Source: Mastacembelus armatus
Lineage: Eukaryota; Chordata; Actinopteri; Synbranchiformes; Mastacembelidae
NCBI RefSeq assembly: GCF_900324485.2
Contig: NC_046646.1
Coordinates: 18,982,500 to 19,046,499 of the forward strand
Reading direction: 5' to 3'
Length of the DNA: 64,000 nt
Under the pieces are notes generated by a model. That model saw only the letters and a list, made by a program, of their open reading frames with translations. It was not told the DNA's origin and did no database searches. Made by a program: the position numbers and the translations under genes. Positions 23,954 through 35,059 of this stretch are shown here, in pieces. The first letter of the stretch is position 1. Every line of letters starts with the position of its first letter.

Positions 23954-25324
23954 GATCAGCTGGATCGAAGTCACAAGCAGAGGCAGAATAAATCAAACCA
24001 TCAACAGATACTGTCAGCCTGTGTATAAAGAAGGAACAGCAAGAGTGAGACAGAATAAAAAGGAGGAGGATAAAGAAAGCAGAATGTCTCCAAACTTGAT
24101 TTTCCTGAACTGTGCGTGTCTTCACTGGGGCATGACATGACATGATGTGATGTCACTAGAGGTGGTGGCTTCATGTACCCTGTCTAGTTTTTAGTTCCTT
24201 CCTTTCGGTTGCTACACAAACAAATGACGTGCAAACAGCAGCACGTTAAAAAGGAAGAATGGCTTTGATCCTTTGACACAAATAGATTATCAGGCTTTTG
24301 ACGCAGGACACCTGATTTAACTCAAACATGCAGAGCAGAGGGCTGGAGAGAGAGATTACAGAAAACCAACAAGACTCTTTGTAGTCACAGTAAAATGCAG
24401 TTATACAAAAAGCCTTATATTAAGTAACAACACAAAACTCAAACCAGTCATAGATCTATTTTGGGGGCTGGAAAATTCTCAGGGGGGAAATACCAGTTCT
24501 AGTCATTCCTAGCAGCTAATTTAAGGTGGTGATTTTTGATGACAAACCTCCCACATACATGAGCAATGATGAGTCAGTGACATATCAACACATATTTTAA
24601 ACTGAATCCTTGCTCATGTCTTTATGTTGCAGGGAAGAGGTTTAAATTATCTGCAGACAGGTGCGAAGTGAAAACACCACAGTTACTAAATTGAACTGAA
24701 CAATGTGTTTGCATTCCTTTTTTTTTTTTACAAAGTCACGTTTTTCCAGTTTTAAATAGTTAAGTCACGTTTTTCACATGGCTGCTCACATGTGCATGTA
24801 CTGTAATTACAGACCTAGTTATTGTCTTGCGGCATGTGGAAGTGGTTATTGTTCATGTTGTGTGGCTAAGTGGTTGAAAATGTTTCTCATCAAAAGCCAT
24901 TAAAGCTTTTGTTGTGCTAAACAATTTGCATACTCCCTGTTTCATAAAGTAGGTCAGCGCTTAAACTCCATTCAACAGGTGGACCCCGTCTTCAAACTGT
25001 TCACTGTTACCCTCTTCTCCACAAATGAACTCCTTACTCTAACTAGGCCAAACCTTGTTACAGTCTGTAGGAAAGCAGCTCATCTGTGTGAGCACTTACT
25101 ATGTTCTCAGCCATAGTACAAAGTATTCAGTACACATTCAGCCTGTATTTACTATTTCAGCAATACTTTATGAATATAGTCACTAAAAAGACAAAACTAA
25201 TTTCACAAAATTAATTCTCCTGTTTCATTTTATTCTAATTTTATAATATTCTTTACTTTAAATCGTATTATCTATCTGTAATTTTACACTGTCTTCCATT
25301 TTGTCATGATATGTATTATATATG

Positions 25325-25400
25325 TCTTAGGTAAAGCATTTTCATTTGCCTTGTTAGTGAAAGGTGCTATAAAAATAAAGCTGTCTTGTCTTCACTTTTG
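25325..25400 (+). mobile_element. LINE-type 3' tail fragment
   Basis: GTAAAGCATTTTCATTTG followed by GGTGCTATAAAAATAAAGC and a CTTGTCTT end, the usual layout of teleost L2-like LINE tails. Heavily truncated. Confidence 0.5.
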
Positions 25401-25444
25401 AAAATTGCATTTTAGTGACCAAATTTGCTTCAATTATCTTTTAA

Positions 25445-25502
25445 TAACTGCTGTAACAACTGAATTTCCCCTTGGGGATTAATAAAGTACTTCTTCTTCT
25501 TA
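25445..25502 (+). mobile_element. dispersed teleost repeat tail ending in (CTT)n
   Basis: GAATTTCCCCTTGGGGATTA, then AATAAAGTA and a run of CTT. This sentence-like tail recurs widely in teleost genomes as the 3' end of a non-LTR element and often seeds microsatellites. Family name not certain. Confidence 0.5.
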
Positions 25503-26361
25503 TATTATATTCTTCAGTCATAAACTGTGGACAAAAAGCAGAGATACTGTATATGGTTAGTGATGTAAAGTAGTTTTCAATAATCTGCATTAAAACTGTT
25601 CTGGTAAATTTTCAATGCATCTGTAACTACAGTCCACATAATGTTCTGCTGTCCTGAACATGGCTTCCTTTTCTGACGTTTCCGTGTGTAAATTCAGTGT
25701 CACTAAAAAGACATCATACATTATTTCTACAATATCTCTGGATGTGCTTGTGTGGGCAAATAAAAAGGACTTAATTATTTCTTCAGTGCAGGAAGAAGCC
25801 CTGGCTTTAAACAGCTACTGGAGAATTAAACATCAGATAAAACAATATGTGCTGTGTTCAGTATCAGTCCCAACAACCACTCAGCTCGTTCGTGATGAGA
25901 AAGTAAACAAAAACACAAAGAGAGGATTAGAGGAGGATGCAACAAAACCAGTGGAGCAATTTACTGCCCAGTCACATAGAACCACTTTACAAAAGACAGA
26001 TCCCAGCATGTGAAAACCAAAGCTGACGCCAAAGAGTGTCCTTGTTCTTCTGTCCAGTGAACAAAGTCAATGAGACAGTTGAATAAGTTATTTCTTGAAT
26101 GTTACGTATTAGCATGTCTCGTTAAACTTTATTCAAATGATTTAGAAAAAAAATCCAGTTCTCCACAGGAGAAATACAATTTGTTTGTACTATCACACCT
26201 TCTATTCATCATTCATAATTAGTCACTATCAGTGACTGTTATTTCACTGGTCCCTCACTTTTTTGGTTTTTGTCAAGTTAAATGTCCGTCGATCTATTAA
26301 TAACACACCAACTGGTTTGAATCAACATTACTGTTCTTCACTTCATATTTTAGAATTCCTG

Positions 26362-26367
26362 TTTATT
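26362..26367 (-). terminator. poly(A) signal directly after the sumf2 stop
   Basis: On the minus strand the sumf2 stop TAG is followed by C and then AATAAA. If used, the 3' UTR would be only about 20-35 bases. A second minus-strand AATAAA lies near 26128 and would give a more ordinary 3' UTR of about 250 bases. Confidence 0.45.
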
Positions 26368-26368
26368 G

Positions 26369-28534
26369 CTACAGTTCTGTTTTGTCTTTTTTCTTCCCTT
26401 GTTTCTGTCCATTGGCAGCACATCTGAATCCCAGGTTATCAGAGGCAGAGTCGGGAGTGTTGCCCATCCTGCAGGTCACAGAATCAGAGCCAGTCGTCAG
26501 TCAGGACTGTTGTACAGCTGGTCAATGGGTTCAGAGTCTGAAATGACAGTTTTTAAACATCTCACCTGGTTGTAATTCGCGCCTTGTGATTGGCTGAACC
26601 ATCCACTGTGTCGATCCAGGAGGCACCGCGCAGCACATACATCGGCTGCCTTCCACGAAAGGGCGTGGATGTCCATTCCCATGTGTTTCCCATCATGTCA
26701 TACAGCCCTGCAGGAGGAGTCAACACGGTTCTTGTAACATTAGGAAATAAAAACACATCATCACCATATTTTACACATTTTTCTCTCTTAGAATCGAGAG
26801 ATGGATGAATCCAGTATTTCACAAAGCTAAAAACTAGTTCCTCAGACTCTCCTTGGTTCTAACATATTCCCGTAGCATCTTTTTGTTGTCTCTTGTGTCC
26901 AACTAAACACTTACCGTAACTGTTCTGAGGAGGAAATGCTCTGACAGGAGAGATGCCATGGTATCCATCCTCTGCAGTGTCTCCGTCTGGAAACAATCCC
27001 TAAAAAGTACAGAAAAACACCAGTTAGTTGCACCAAAGCATAGTCTTTTCACATTTGAGGCAGCTTTTTTTGTGAAAGCTTGACAACATACAGCACTGTA
27101 CTCATATACATACAGACTTTCCAAATCCCATAAATCTCATGAGGACTATATACTGAGTTAATGTGACCATGGTATGCATTATGGTAATAGGCCAACCTGC
27201 CACAAGTTGGTTCTGTTTTCCTGGAACTTATTTCCCCATGGATATGTCCGACCTGAAATGCAGGAGGCAAGGAGAAGATAAGAGGAGCGCAAACAATGAA
27301 ATTACATACGACTTATTAAGCAAAATGGCCATGACAACTAGTTTCCTCTCTTTCTTCTTGAATGAACACACACATTTCTGATGTGCAGTGTGCCTGAAAC
27401 AACAACTAAACTGTCCTTCAAGGCAAATTCAACCCTTCACTGAGCTGACCTCCATGATACAGGCTGACCAGAAGCATCAGTGTAAAATAAAACTCAGTAA
27501 AGACTGTTTTTAATGAATATCAGCAGGAGCAGATACAAACAAACTGACAGAAAGTAACGACACTCTATCAGTGGCACATGCATTAAGTTTCATTGTGTAC
27601 CTTGCAGACCCCCACGTGCAGCCCACTCCCACTCCTCCTCAGTAGGCAGTCTCTTGGCTTTCCACTGGCAAAAGGCCTGAGCATCATTCCAGCTCACCTG
27701 AACCACCGGGAAGTCCAGGTGCTCCCGAATTCCTGAACCGGGTCCTGCAGGCTGAACCGCAGAGAGTCAGAGGAGTAATAGGTTGTCAATGGCGGGATGG
27801 TGGAAGATTACCAAGCATGATTGAAAAATTCAAATCAGCAAAACACAAAATCTCACCTGTCTCCAAAAGGCTCGTTCTATCGGCAACCACCACGGAGCAG
27901 ACTGGATGAGAAACAGGGAGTCAGAAGTTAGTTATTCATAAGGCAGCCAAACAAATGTCATTTGTATTACCATGATTTTCAAAAACCACAGCTAATGATT
28001 CTTTTAATGGATAATCCACTGTTTTATTTCTCATTGAATGTGCAGAGCTGTAGAAATAAGTACCTCAATTGTCTGGGTGACTTTGCTCTTCAGTTCCTCA
28101 GACACAAAGTCTTCAAACACAAAACTCCAGCCAAAAGTCTCAGCTTCAGTTTTGTACTTCTGTGCTCGCACAAAGTCTCTGTGGGACAGGAAGCTCAGTC
28201 AGTGGCTTTGTGTCATCACATTTACCTGATGGTCTCCAGTTTTATTACCTGAAATCGGCATTTGTGACAGGATACGTGTCTATTTTAAAAGGCTCCATTT
28301 TAACCTCCTTGGTGGGGGATTCTCCATCTCTCCCATCTGCTGCACTGGTTCCCATTAACATCTTTCCCCCCGGTATATACTGCATCTCATCCGCTGCTGT
28401 GTCAGGGGAAAAGTTCATGTTTATTAAATGTCAATATCATTTTTTTTTGTTCGGCAAATTAAAATCAGCGCGTTCATACCTGCCGCTGCCAGTAAAATCA
28501 CAGCCGATACCCAGGACATTATTTTAACATTCAT
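26369..28534 (-). CDS. sumf2: sumf2, sulfatase-modifying factor 2 (FGE paralogue)
   Basis: Nine exons: 28481-28534, 28249-28393, 28064-28178, 27857-27901, 27601-27751, 27197-27252, 26915-26999, 26566-26707 and 26369-26469, giving 297 residues (human 301). It is an ER-lumen paralogue of formylglycine-generating enzyme that binds sulfatases and modulates SUMF1 without making formylglycine itself. Visible: a hydrophobic signal peptide (SAVILLAAA), [56 protein letters not shown] and the end [14 protein letters not shown]. The region that carries the two active-site cysteines in SUMF1 here reads [19 protein letters not shown], with none, as expected for SUMF2. The C-terminus KTEL is a KDEL-type ER retrieval signal. 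Two in-frame ATGs (28534 and 28519) could start it; the second puts the signal peptide nearer the N-terminus. Same strand as cct6a. Confidence 0.96.
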
Positions 28535-29488
28535 TTTCGTTAAGCTTGTTTAAGCTCCGATTAACTTGACATTACGCATTTAGATGTTACACAAGTTTAA
28601 GCGTCAATTTGCAGCAGGTTTATTTAACTAAGTTTAACAGTTCACGATACATCCTTTTGCCTTCTCTGTCGGACACATTTCAGAGAAACAACGGAAATTG
28701 GTTCAACGCTAAACAGGATCCGTATGAAAAAAGATGGTTCCGTTTTGAAATTTGAACGCGCCGACAAATTTTCATTTTAGGACTTCACATTAAGGTGAAT
28801 TAGATGGCACAGAGTTGTTTTCATTAGATTTAAGTTTATATATGTATATATATAATTCATGTCAGAAAAAAACATGTAAATCTACATGTGTAAATATAAA
28901 CAGCAGGTTTTTATTTAATTTTTATAATAAGGAAATAAAGAACCATTAAATTTGCTTATTAAATACACAAATATAAATCTCAAATATGTGAAATTTCAAG
29001 AGGCTACTATTAGACTATCATAAATGTACTATTATTGTAAACATAAAACAATAAACTAGTCTCCACCACTTGTGTTTTTACTGCAGTTTAGTCCAGATGT
29101 GGTTCATAGTATTCATGCATTCAAACTCGTTTTCTCATTCTTCACAGAAAAAGACAACCAATCTTTCAAGAGGGAAGAAAATCTTTAATGGCTAGAAACC
29201 AAACAGAGGCAGAGGTCAGTGCTTTTAACAAAATCCCATAAATAAACCAATCGGAGGAAGGCATTGACAAATTGTTGGAAAAAAAAAAACAAAAAACTAA
29301 CAAAAAAAAAAAAACAAAAAACTAATGGCTTTGAACTGATGCTGTGATGGATGCCACCATGTTTACAGCAGGCTGTCCATCAGACTGGGGTACTTCAGAG
29401 TGCCAAGTGTGGAAACAGGTTGACTGAACCATCTGGTAAACAACTATCCCAGTGAGTATGATAAAGCTGCAGCTTCTTCAGTTGACCT
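28535..29488. other. sumf2 promoter region and cct6a 3' UTR
   Basis: About 950 bases between two genes in the same orientation. AT-rich apart from the first 250 bases above sumf2. An ATTAAA-type minus-strand poly(A) signal for cct6a lies near 29182. A-rich tracts occur at 29277-29325. No coding exon seen. Confidence 0.5.
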
Positions 29489-32400
29489 TTAACCTTTCAG
29501 AGAAGACATTCCAGCTCGCATGATCTCATCTACCAACAAAATGTTGCTGGCGATCACCGTGCTGTAAAAAACAAAAAAAAAAAACCAGCCAAATAAGAGA
29601 TTGATCGGGAGACAATATATCAAGACTAAAATATCCCACTTGTATAGTTAAGATATGTCAACTCACCATGAATGGAGAAGCTGTTTCTTAACACTGTAGT
29701 TGTCCCATACACCTGCTTCTCCTGCCACCATGGGTTCCCCTGAAACACAGCATAAAAGGTTTTATAAAACCGGGATAGTTGTGACTCACACTCAAAATAC
29801 AAATAACTAGTCTGGGAGTAGAATAAATAACACATGAGCCTGTGGTTCTGACCTGTGCTGAGGTCTACTCCAACAAGCAGGCCAGATTCTTTGTACTCCA
29901 TCTGCAGCTTCAGCAGAGTCTCCTGTGGGTCATAGCCAGAGTTCTGGGCCAAAACCTACAAATGAAGATGCATTAGCAAAAACAAAACTAATGCAACATG
30001 AAAACAGATAAATCAGTTTTTTATGACCTAGGCGAGGAGGTCCAGAGATGGCATCAGTGGTACAATATAGAAATAAATGTTCTTTATAACACATGTGGTA
30101 GAGAGACACTAAATACCTGTGGGGAAAGTAGAAATCTCTCACCTTGGGGATGACTAATAGAGCATCTGCAAACGCTTGGACTCCCAGCTGGGCTCTGCCT
30201 TTCACACTGGGCTTGTGTTTTACCAAAGCGTCCGCTACAGCCACTTCAAATGCACCTGCGCCAGAGACGACACACCCTGAAGATAAAAGATGAAAAGAAG
30301 ATATTCAGAAAACACAGTGGATTGTCTCAGTTGAAGGCAAGAATTGTATGTTTAACAAATTAAATCACATGTCAAAAGACACTAGAGTTTGTCCTGATCA
30401 ACTGAATACATGTAGAAGAGGCTAACACTCTCCTAATGCAGAGGTAAAGATCAGAATCACTTTAGCACAGACAGTGGGAGACCAGGGAGAGCCACATTAG
30501 CATCCCTGGGTGTTCGCTGTGCAAATGAGAAAAACTGCATTTCACCAAAGTCACTTCACTCAAAAAAAAAAAAGTATTAGAGACAAGACTGGAGCTAGTG
30601 TGTGCATAACCACAGTTTATGAAGCCATAACAAATCTGGTTGGATGGACAAAACTAACAAGGGAAACCTGCCTACAGAAGAGGGACAAGAACACAAATTA
30701 CAATAAACTGGATTTTCAAAAACTGCAAAATGATAGTAAGGGAAACCAAATCACTCCTGCTGCAATAAATCCTGCCCATAAAATATAAAATTAAAGTCAA
30801 ATAACACAGTCAAATATGTTAATTGCTAATTTTGTTGTTCAAATTCGAGTTCATTAGAATCTTACCATCTTCTATAGCATTCTTAACAGCCCGCAGACCA
30901 TCCCTTACAGCATCTTTGATCTGTGTGAGGGTGTGTTTGTTGGGTCCTTTCACCAGCAGAGTGACTGAGCGAGGGTTCCCACACTTCTCAATGAATGTGT
31001 ACTTCTCTTCTCCCTGCAAACAGGATTTGGAGAAGTTAACTCTTTTATGTATGTAATATAGACGCCATGCATCTGAAGAAATGTCTTCGCATTTTGCTTT
31101 GAGAAATACTCACTAGTGTGTGCTCATAAACCAACCCAGCATGTCCCAAGCACTCAGGTGTGAGGTCATCGACTGAATTCATAGCAATGCCGCCGCAAGC
31201 GAGGGTGAGCCTGTCAAGGGAACAACACATGAGCTGCAGTGTTTGTTTCACAGACTTTCAGGTAACTATATTTTGTAATATCTCCTGCACATTCATGTTT
31301 TGGTGCTGAATCCTTTTACAGAGCACCAGATGCTCCATAAGCTGACAGACCACTACCAAAGCTGAAGTCAACCCATAAAAATTTTGTCACTACTGGTCAC
31401 ATAATAAATTTGTTTCTATCTTAGCATTACGTGTCACCCACTAACTGGACACACAGACTAGCTATGGGTAGCACTGCCACAGTAGCCAGAGCTGAAGACA
31501 CCTGAGGCCTGGTTCAGTGTCCTTCTGTGGCTGCTCTGTGTCTGTCTGACAGGCTGATGCACACTTTCTTATGGCTTAACGAAACAGAACGGCTAATGGA
31601 GCTGACGCCCTGTGTCTATGCCCTCTGAACATGACAGTGTCACACTGACAGTCATAAGAGACTGGCATACAGACAATATAATGTGTACTTGTTTTAGTTT
31701 TTTATTTTAAATTAATACATGTTAATTCTTATCCTTAAAAGGAATACAGGCTCTATAGTTTTTATTCTTACCTTTCCATGTTCCTCCTCTTTGCCCTCCG
31801 CAGAGCTACAATGCCTTCCTTTGCTAGGGCATCCAGGGAAAATGGGTCGATACCCTACACAAAACAAAGGGAACAAACAGCAAAGAAGAGATCAATCTGT
31901 CATTTATGATGATTTAAAGTGTACTCTAACATTTTGAGGGATGTAAAGTTTATTCTGACCCGCTGAATACATGTAGGAGAGGACATGCTCTCGTAATGCA
32001 GAGGTACAGATCAGATTTACTCTAGCACAGATACACGAGACCAGGGGGAGCCATAGTAGCATCCTTGGGTGTTCACTGTGCCTTTATACACTATAGTGGG
32101 CCTTTATTTTTACATGGTGAGAATCACTAAATGCTTTGTACAATGTTCGTAGAGAAATGTAATGGTCTTATATGTGACTGAAAAAGCTACAGATGGGGTT
32201 TTAAGTTACAAAAGTTTACACACCAGATATTTGCATTTACTTTTATACAACTAACATATTGCACAGCCTCAGTTAATAAACGACCTGCAGTTAAAAAGCA
32301 GATACTGCATTCATTCTCTTCAGGCATACCTTCTGGTTAATGACGACAAAACCTTTGTCCCCATTAGGACACACTTTGTTCTTCAGGGCGATGATCTTCT

Positions 32401-34953
32401 GTACGCGATCCTCAATGAACTTCCTTTCTGCGGCCACAAGCTTCTCCCTCTCCGCTGCGCTCTTGTAGAAGAAGCCAGAGTTGACCTCTGTCTTCTCGTA
32501 CTCCAAAGAGACATTGCAGGTCAGCACATAGGCGTCCTCCACCCTCTTCTTCATGTCTGGGTGTCGGGCACCGTGGTCCAACACCAAACCTCTGATCAGC
32601 CTGAGAATGGGGGTGGGGTGGAAATAAACAAAAACAGCTACTTTTAGATATCTGAACTTTGTGCACTGCTATACCTGTCTGTACAGGGAAGGAGCTCCTC
32701 TGGTTTAGGGTTTGTTAAAACTCACTGTGTATCGCAGTCAGTCTTATGCTTCATCTCCATGATTTCCACCATGTACAGGTCAATGGGTTCATTAGGTTTT
32801 GCAATAGCCAGCACAGCATCTACTACAGCCTGCAGACAAACCAATCAGAAAATGGAAATGAGTGGTTAGCTAGTGCAATGAGACCCTTTAAAGCGTGAAC
32901 GTTTCTCTCCCTGTCAGTAACTACCAGAATCAGCGTCAGCTAATATATATGCTCAGATTGTATAGGTGCAAAATAAGAGCTTAAATCCACTTGATGCTCC
33001 ATGTAAATATCTTTTACTGAGAATTAAACATGACTGTTTCGCAAAAAAGAACAAGCTGCTGTAAATAGCAGTAAACTGTCAAAGGAATAAAATAATTTAC
33101 TGAGAGCAACACCAACCAGGGAAATTATCTTTCTTTGGTGCTGTTGGCAAAATGCTACTGAAATTCTTTTCCTTGTGTCTCACCTCAGTGAGGAGGTCTG
33201 CCAACTCTGCGTGGACCTTGGTCCTCAGGGAGGTGCGTGCCACATTGATGAGGGTCTCTCTGTCCATTTCCTGAGTCACCTTCACCTCCTCCAGAACAGC
33301 CAAAGCTTTCTCTTTTGCAGCCTCAAATCCCTCTGCAATGATTCGGGGATGAAGACCCTGCAGCACAAATTTAAAGGGTGTAACAGAGTGAAATAATTCC
33401 TGTTCCAGGTACGAGTTATTGACATAAACCCACAAACTCTATAAAACATAAATTCATTCATCTCAAATCAACTACAAGAACAAAACTACCTTCTCATTAA
33501 CCATGAACATCACAGATATTCATTCATTCTAGGTGGATAACTTTAAAGTCCGGAGAGCCTCTGTCTTTTACCTCAGACACGTAGAGGTCGGCCTGCTTCA
33601 ACAGTTCACCGATGATGAGGACGTTGGAGGTGGTTCCGTCTCCAGTGATGTCATCCTGCGCCGTGGCAACCTTCGCAATCAGTGATGCTGTCGGGTGCTG
33701 AATTTGCTGAAGGGAAAAACAGGAAAAAGAATTTGAAGGCATGATGCAACATCAAAAAACAAACCATATTGCTGGACATGCAAATAATCCTTCCACAGTT
33801 AATGAAATGAGATAACTTCAACTCGTTCTTAATAACAATTATTTCTTCCTCTGGTATGAAAGGTTAAAAGGTTTTGCCTGCACAAAAGACATTTTACTTA
33901 GAATATTTAAATAAACACCACTGAAATCTGAAGCTAATCTTCAGCATTCAGTGCTTTACAGTTTCTAATCCTTTTGGATATAGACGCATGTCAGCACCTA
34001 AAAAAATACTGCAGTTTGATTCCATTCCTAATCACTGATCAATCATAAATGTGACTGTAACATGGGGGTGTGGTACATTAGGGGTGTGGTTCACTCTAAC
34101 AATAAATAAGTGGTCAAATTGACAACACAGGTGGACAAAATAATGTCACAGCTCTTCTTACCATCTCATGTAACAGAACGTTGCCATCTTTGGTCAGCTT
34201 TATGTCTCCCGCACCAGACACCAGCCTGCGGATCCAAACAGGCAGGAAAGGGTTAATGTTAACGGAGCAAAGCAAAAGCTGATTCACTGCAGCCTCCTGC
34301 CGGTGAACACACCGTGGGCTTAAAGTTTTCTATCGGTCATGCATGTGCACAAACCCCGGTTTACTAGCATCACTGTCACAATAACCGTGTTATCTTTATC
34401 TGCATAAGCTTCCTGAAATAACCCACTGGGTAACTTTAACTTATTAATTCCATTTAACGTTAGTTAAAACTACGTTACCTAAACCAGCTATGTGTTTATG
34501 GGTCTGGACCAAGACTGGCGATCTGGGCGTTAGCATATTCCGCTAACCGGCTGATGCTAATGTGCTAACATTAGCTTCGTGGTTGTCAAAGCGGATCACG
34601 ATGACTGGGCAGAGCAACGTGCGCTAGGAAATCCGTTATCTATTCAGAAACCAGAGGCCTTCGCTGCCTGACACTGAGATTTGGGGCGTAGAAAGACCAA
34701 TTAGCACCCCGGTGATGTTCGCTAATTCTCAAATATGTGCCGAATGGAAGAAGCTAACGTTAGCTAGCGAGTTAGCATTGCACGCGTGTCGCACAAAGGG
34801 CTCCGGCGTCACTCACATTTTCATGGTCCCCTTCGGTCCCAGGTTACTTCTCAGCACATCCTGGAGCCCCCGGGCGGCGCTGATGTTGACCGCCAGGGCG
34901 GCCTGGGCTCTGGCCACCTCTGCTTTTGGGTTCAGAGCTTTAACGGCAGCCAT
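29489..34953 (-). CDS. cct6a: cct6a, chaperonin TCP-1 zeta subunit
   Basis: Thirteen coding exons: 34817-34953, 34162-34225, 33572-33706, 33184-33357, 32726-32829, 32330-32600, 31772-31854, 31114-31210, 30866-31013, 30143-30276, 29853-29955, 29667-29739 and 29489-29561. They total exactly 531 codons plus stop, the human CCT6A length. The zeta subunit is one of eight in the cytosolic TRiC/CCT ring that folds actin, tubulin and other clients using ATP. Group II chaperonin motifs are clear: NLGPKGTMK, the nucleotide-binding GDGTTSN with its catalytic Asp, [53 protein letters not shown] and the end [10 protein letters not shown]. Start [12 protein letters not shown] matches the family. Introns 6 and 9 each carry an H/ACA-like snoRNA copy. 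A heat-shock element lies about 90 bases upstream of the ATG. Downstream neighbour in the same orientation is sumf2, as at human 7p11.2. Confidence 0.98.
30408..30523 (-). ncRNA. H/ACA-type snoRNA copy in cct6a intron 9 (SNORA15-like by position)
   Basis: Sense-strand intronic segment of about 116 bases. The outer stem GCACAG/CTGTGC and an inner 7-bp stem CCAGGGA/TCCCTGG form a classic 5' hairpin with an internal pocket. An H-box-like AAAGTGA (last A of ANANNA shifted) links it to a 3' hairpin with CTCT/AGAG. It ends ACA followed by three bases (ACATGT). A related copy lies in intron 6. Human CCT6A hosts SNORA15, so orthology is likely, but I could not align it. The imperfect H box suggests this may be the less active copy. 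Confidence 0.65.
31969..32082 (-). ncRNA. H/ACA-type snoRNA copy in cct6a intron 6 (SNORA15-like by position)
   Basis: Sense-strand intronic segment of about 114 bases, strongly similar to the copy in intron 9. The outer stem GCACAG/CTGTGC is intact; the inner stem is CCAAGG/CCCTGG with one mismatch. The H box AGAGTA fits ANANNA exactly. The 3' hairpin contains CTCTGCATTACGAGAG, and the RNA ends ACA plus three bases. Similarity to the other copy drops outside the proposed RNA ends, which is what a duplicated snoRNA unit predicts. The target pseudouridine is not assigned. Confidence 0.72.
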
Positions 34954-35043
34954 GGCGAAGCAGCACAGCCAGCGAAGTAAAAGTAAAAAGTAGCGCCGGT
35001 AAAGAGTCCGCTCTGCTCGGGCGCTCTCGAAAGGGGAGTCGGT

Positions 35044-35056
35044 TTCCAGAAGGCTC
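35044..35056 (-). promoter_or_regulatory. heat-shock element in the cct6a promoter
   Basis: TTCCAGAAGGCTC fits the nTTCnnGAAnnTTC pattern in three pentamers, the last with one mismatch. It lies about 90 bases upstream of the cct6a ATG in a GC-rich promoter. CCT subunit genes are known HSF1 targets, so a role in stress induction is plausible; occupancy is not shown. Confidence 0.55.
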
Positions 35057-35059
35057 CAA

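Larger units (their letters stand above)
23954..26368. other. intergenic DNA between the coiled-coil gene and sumf2
   Basis: Contains the presumed promoter of the coiled-coil gene (just above 23953) and the 3' side of sumf2. Two LINE-type tails lie at 25325-25400 and 25445-25502. The open frame at 25660-26013 has no recognisable domain or splice context and is not called as a gene. Confidence 0.5.

Noticed and set aside
25660-26013. 117-residue plus-strand open frame
   Set aside because: No domain, no splice context and ordinary AT-rich composition; likely chance.
31440-31700. Possible C/D-box snoRNA in cct6a intron 7
   Set aside because: TGATGC and CTGA occur with short complementary ends, but on the strand opposite to the host gene and with poor boxes; too weak to call.
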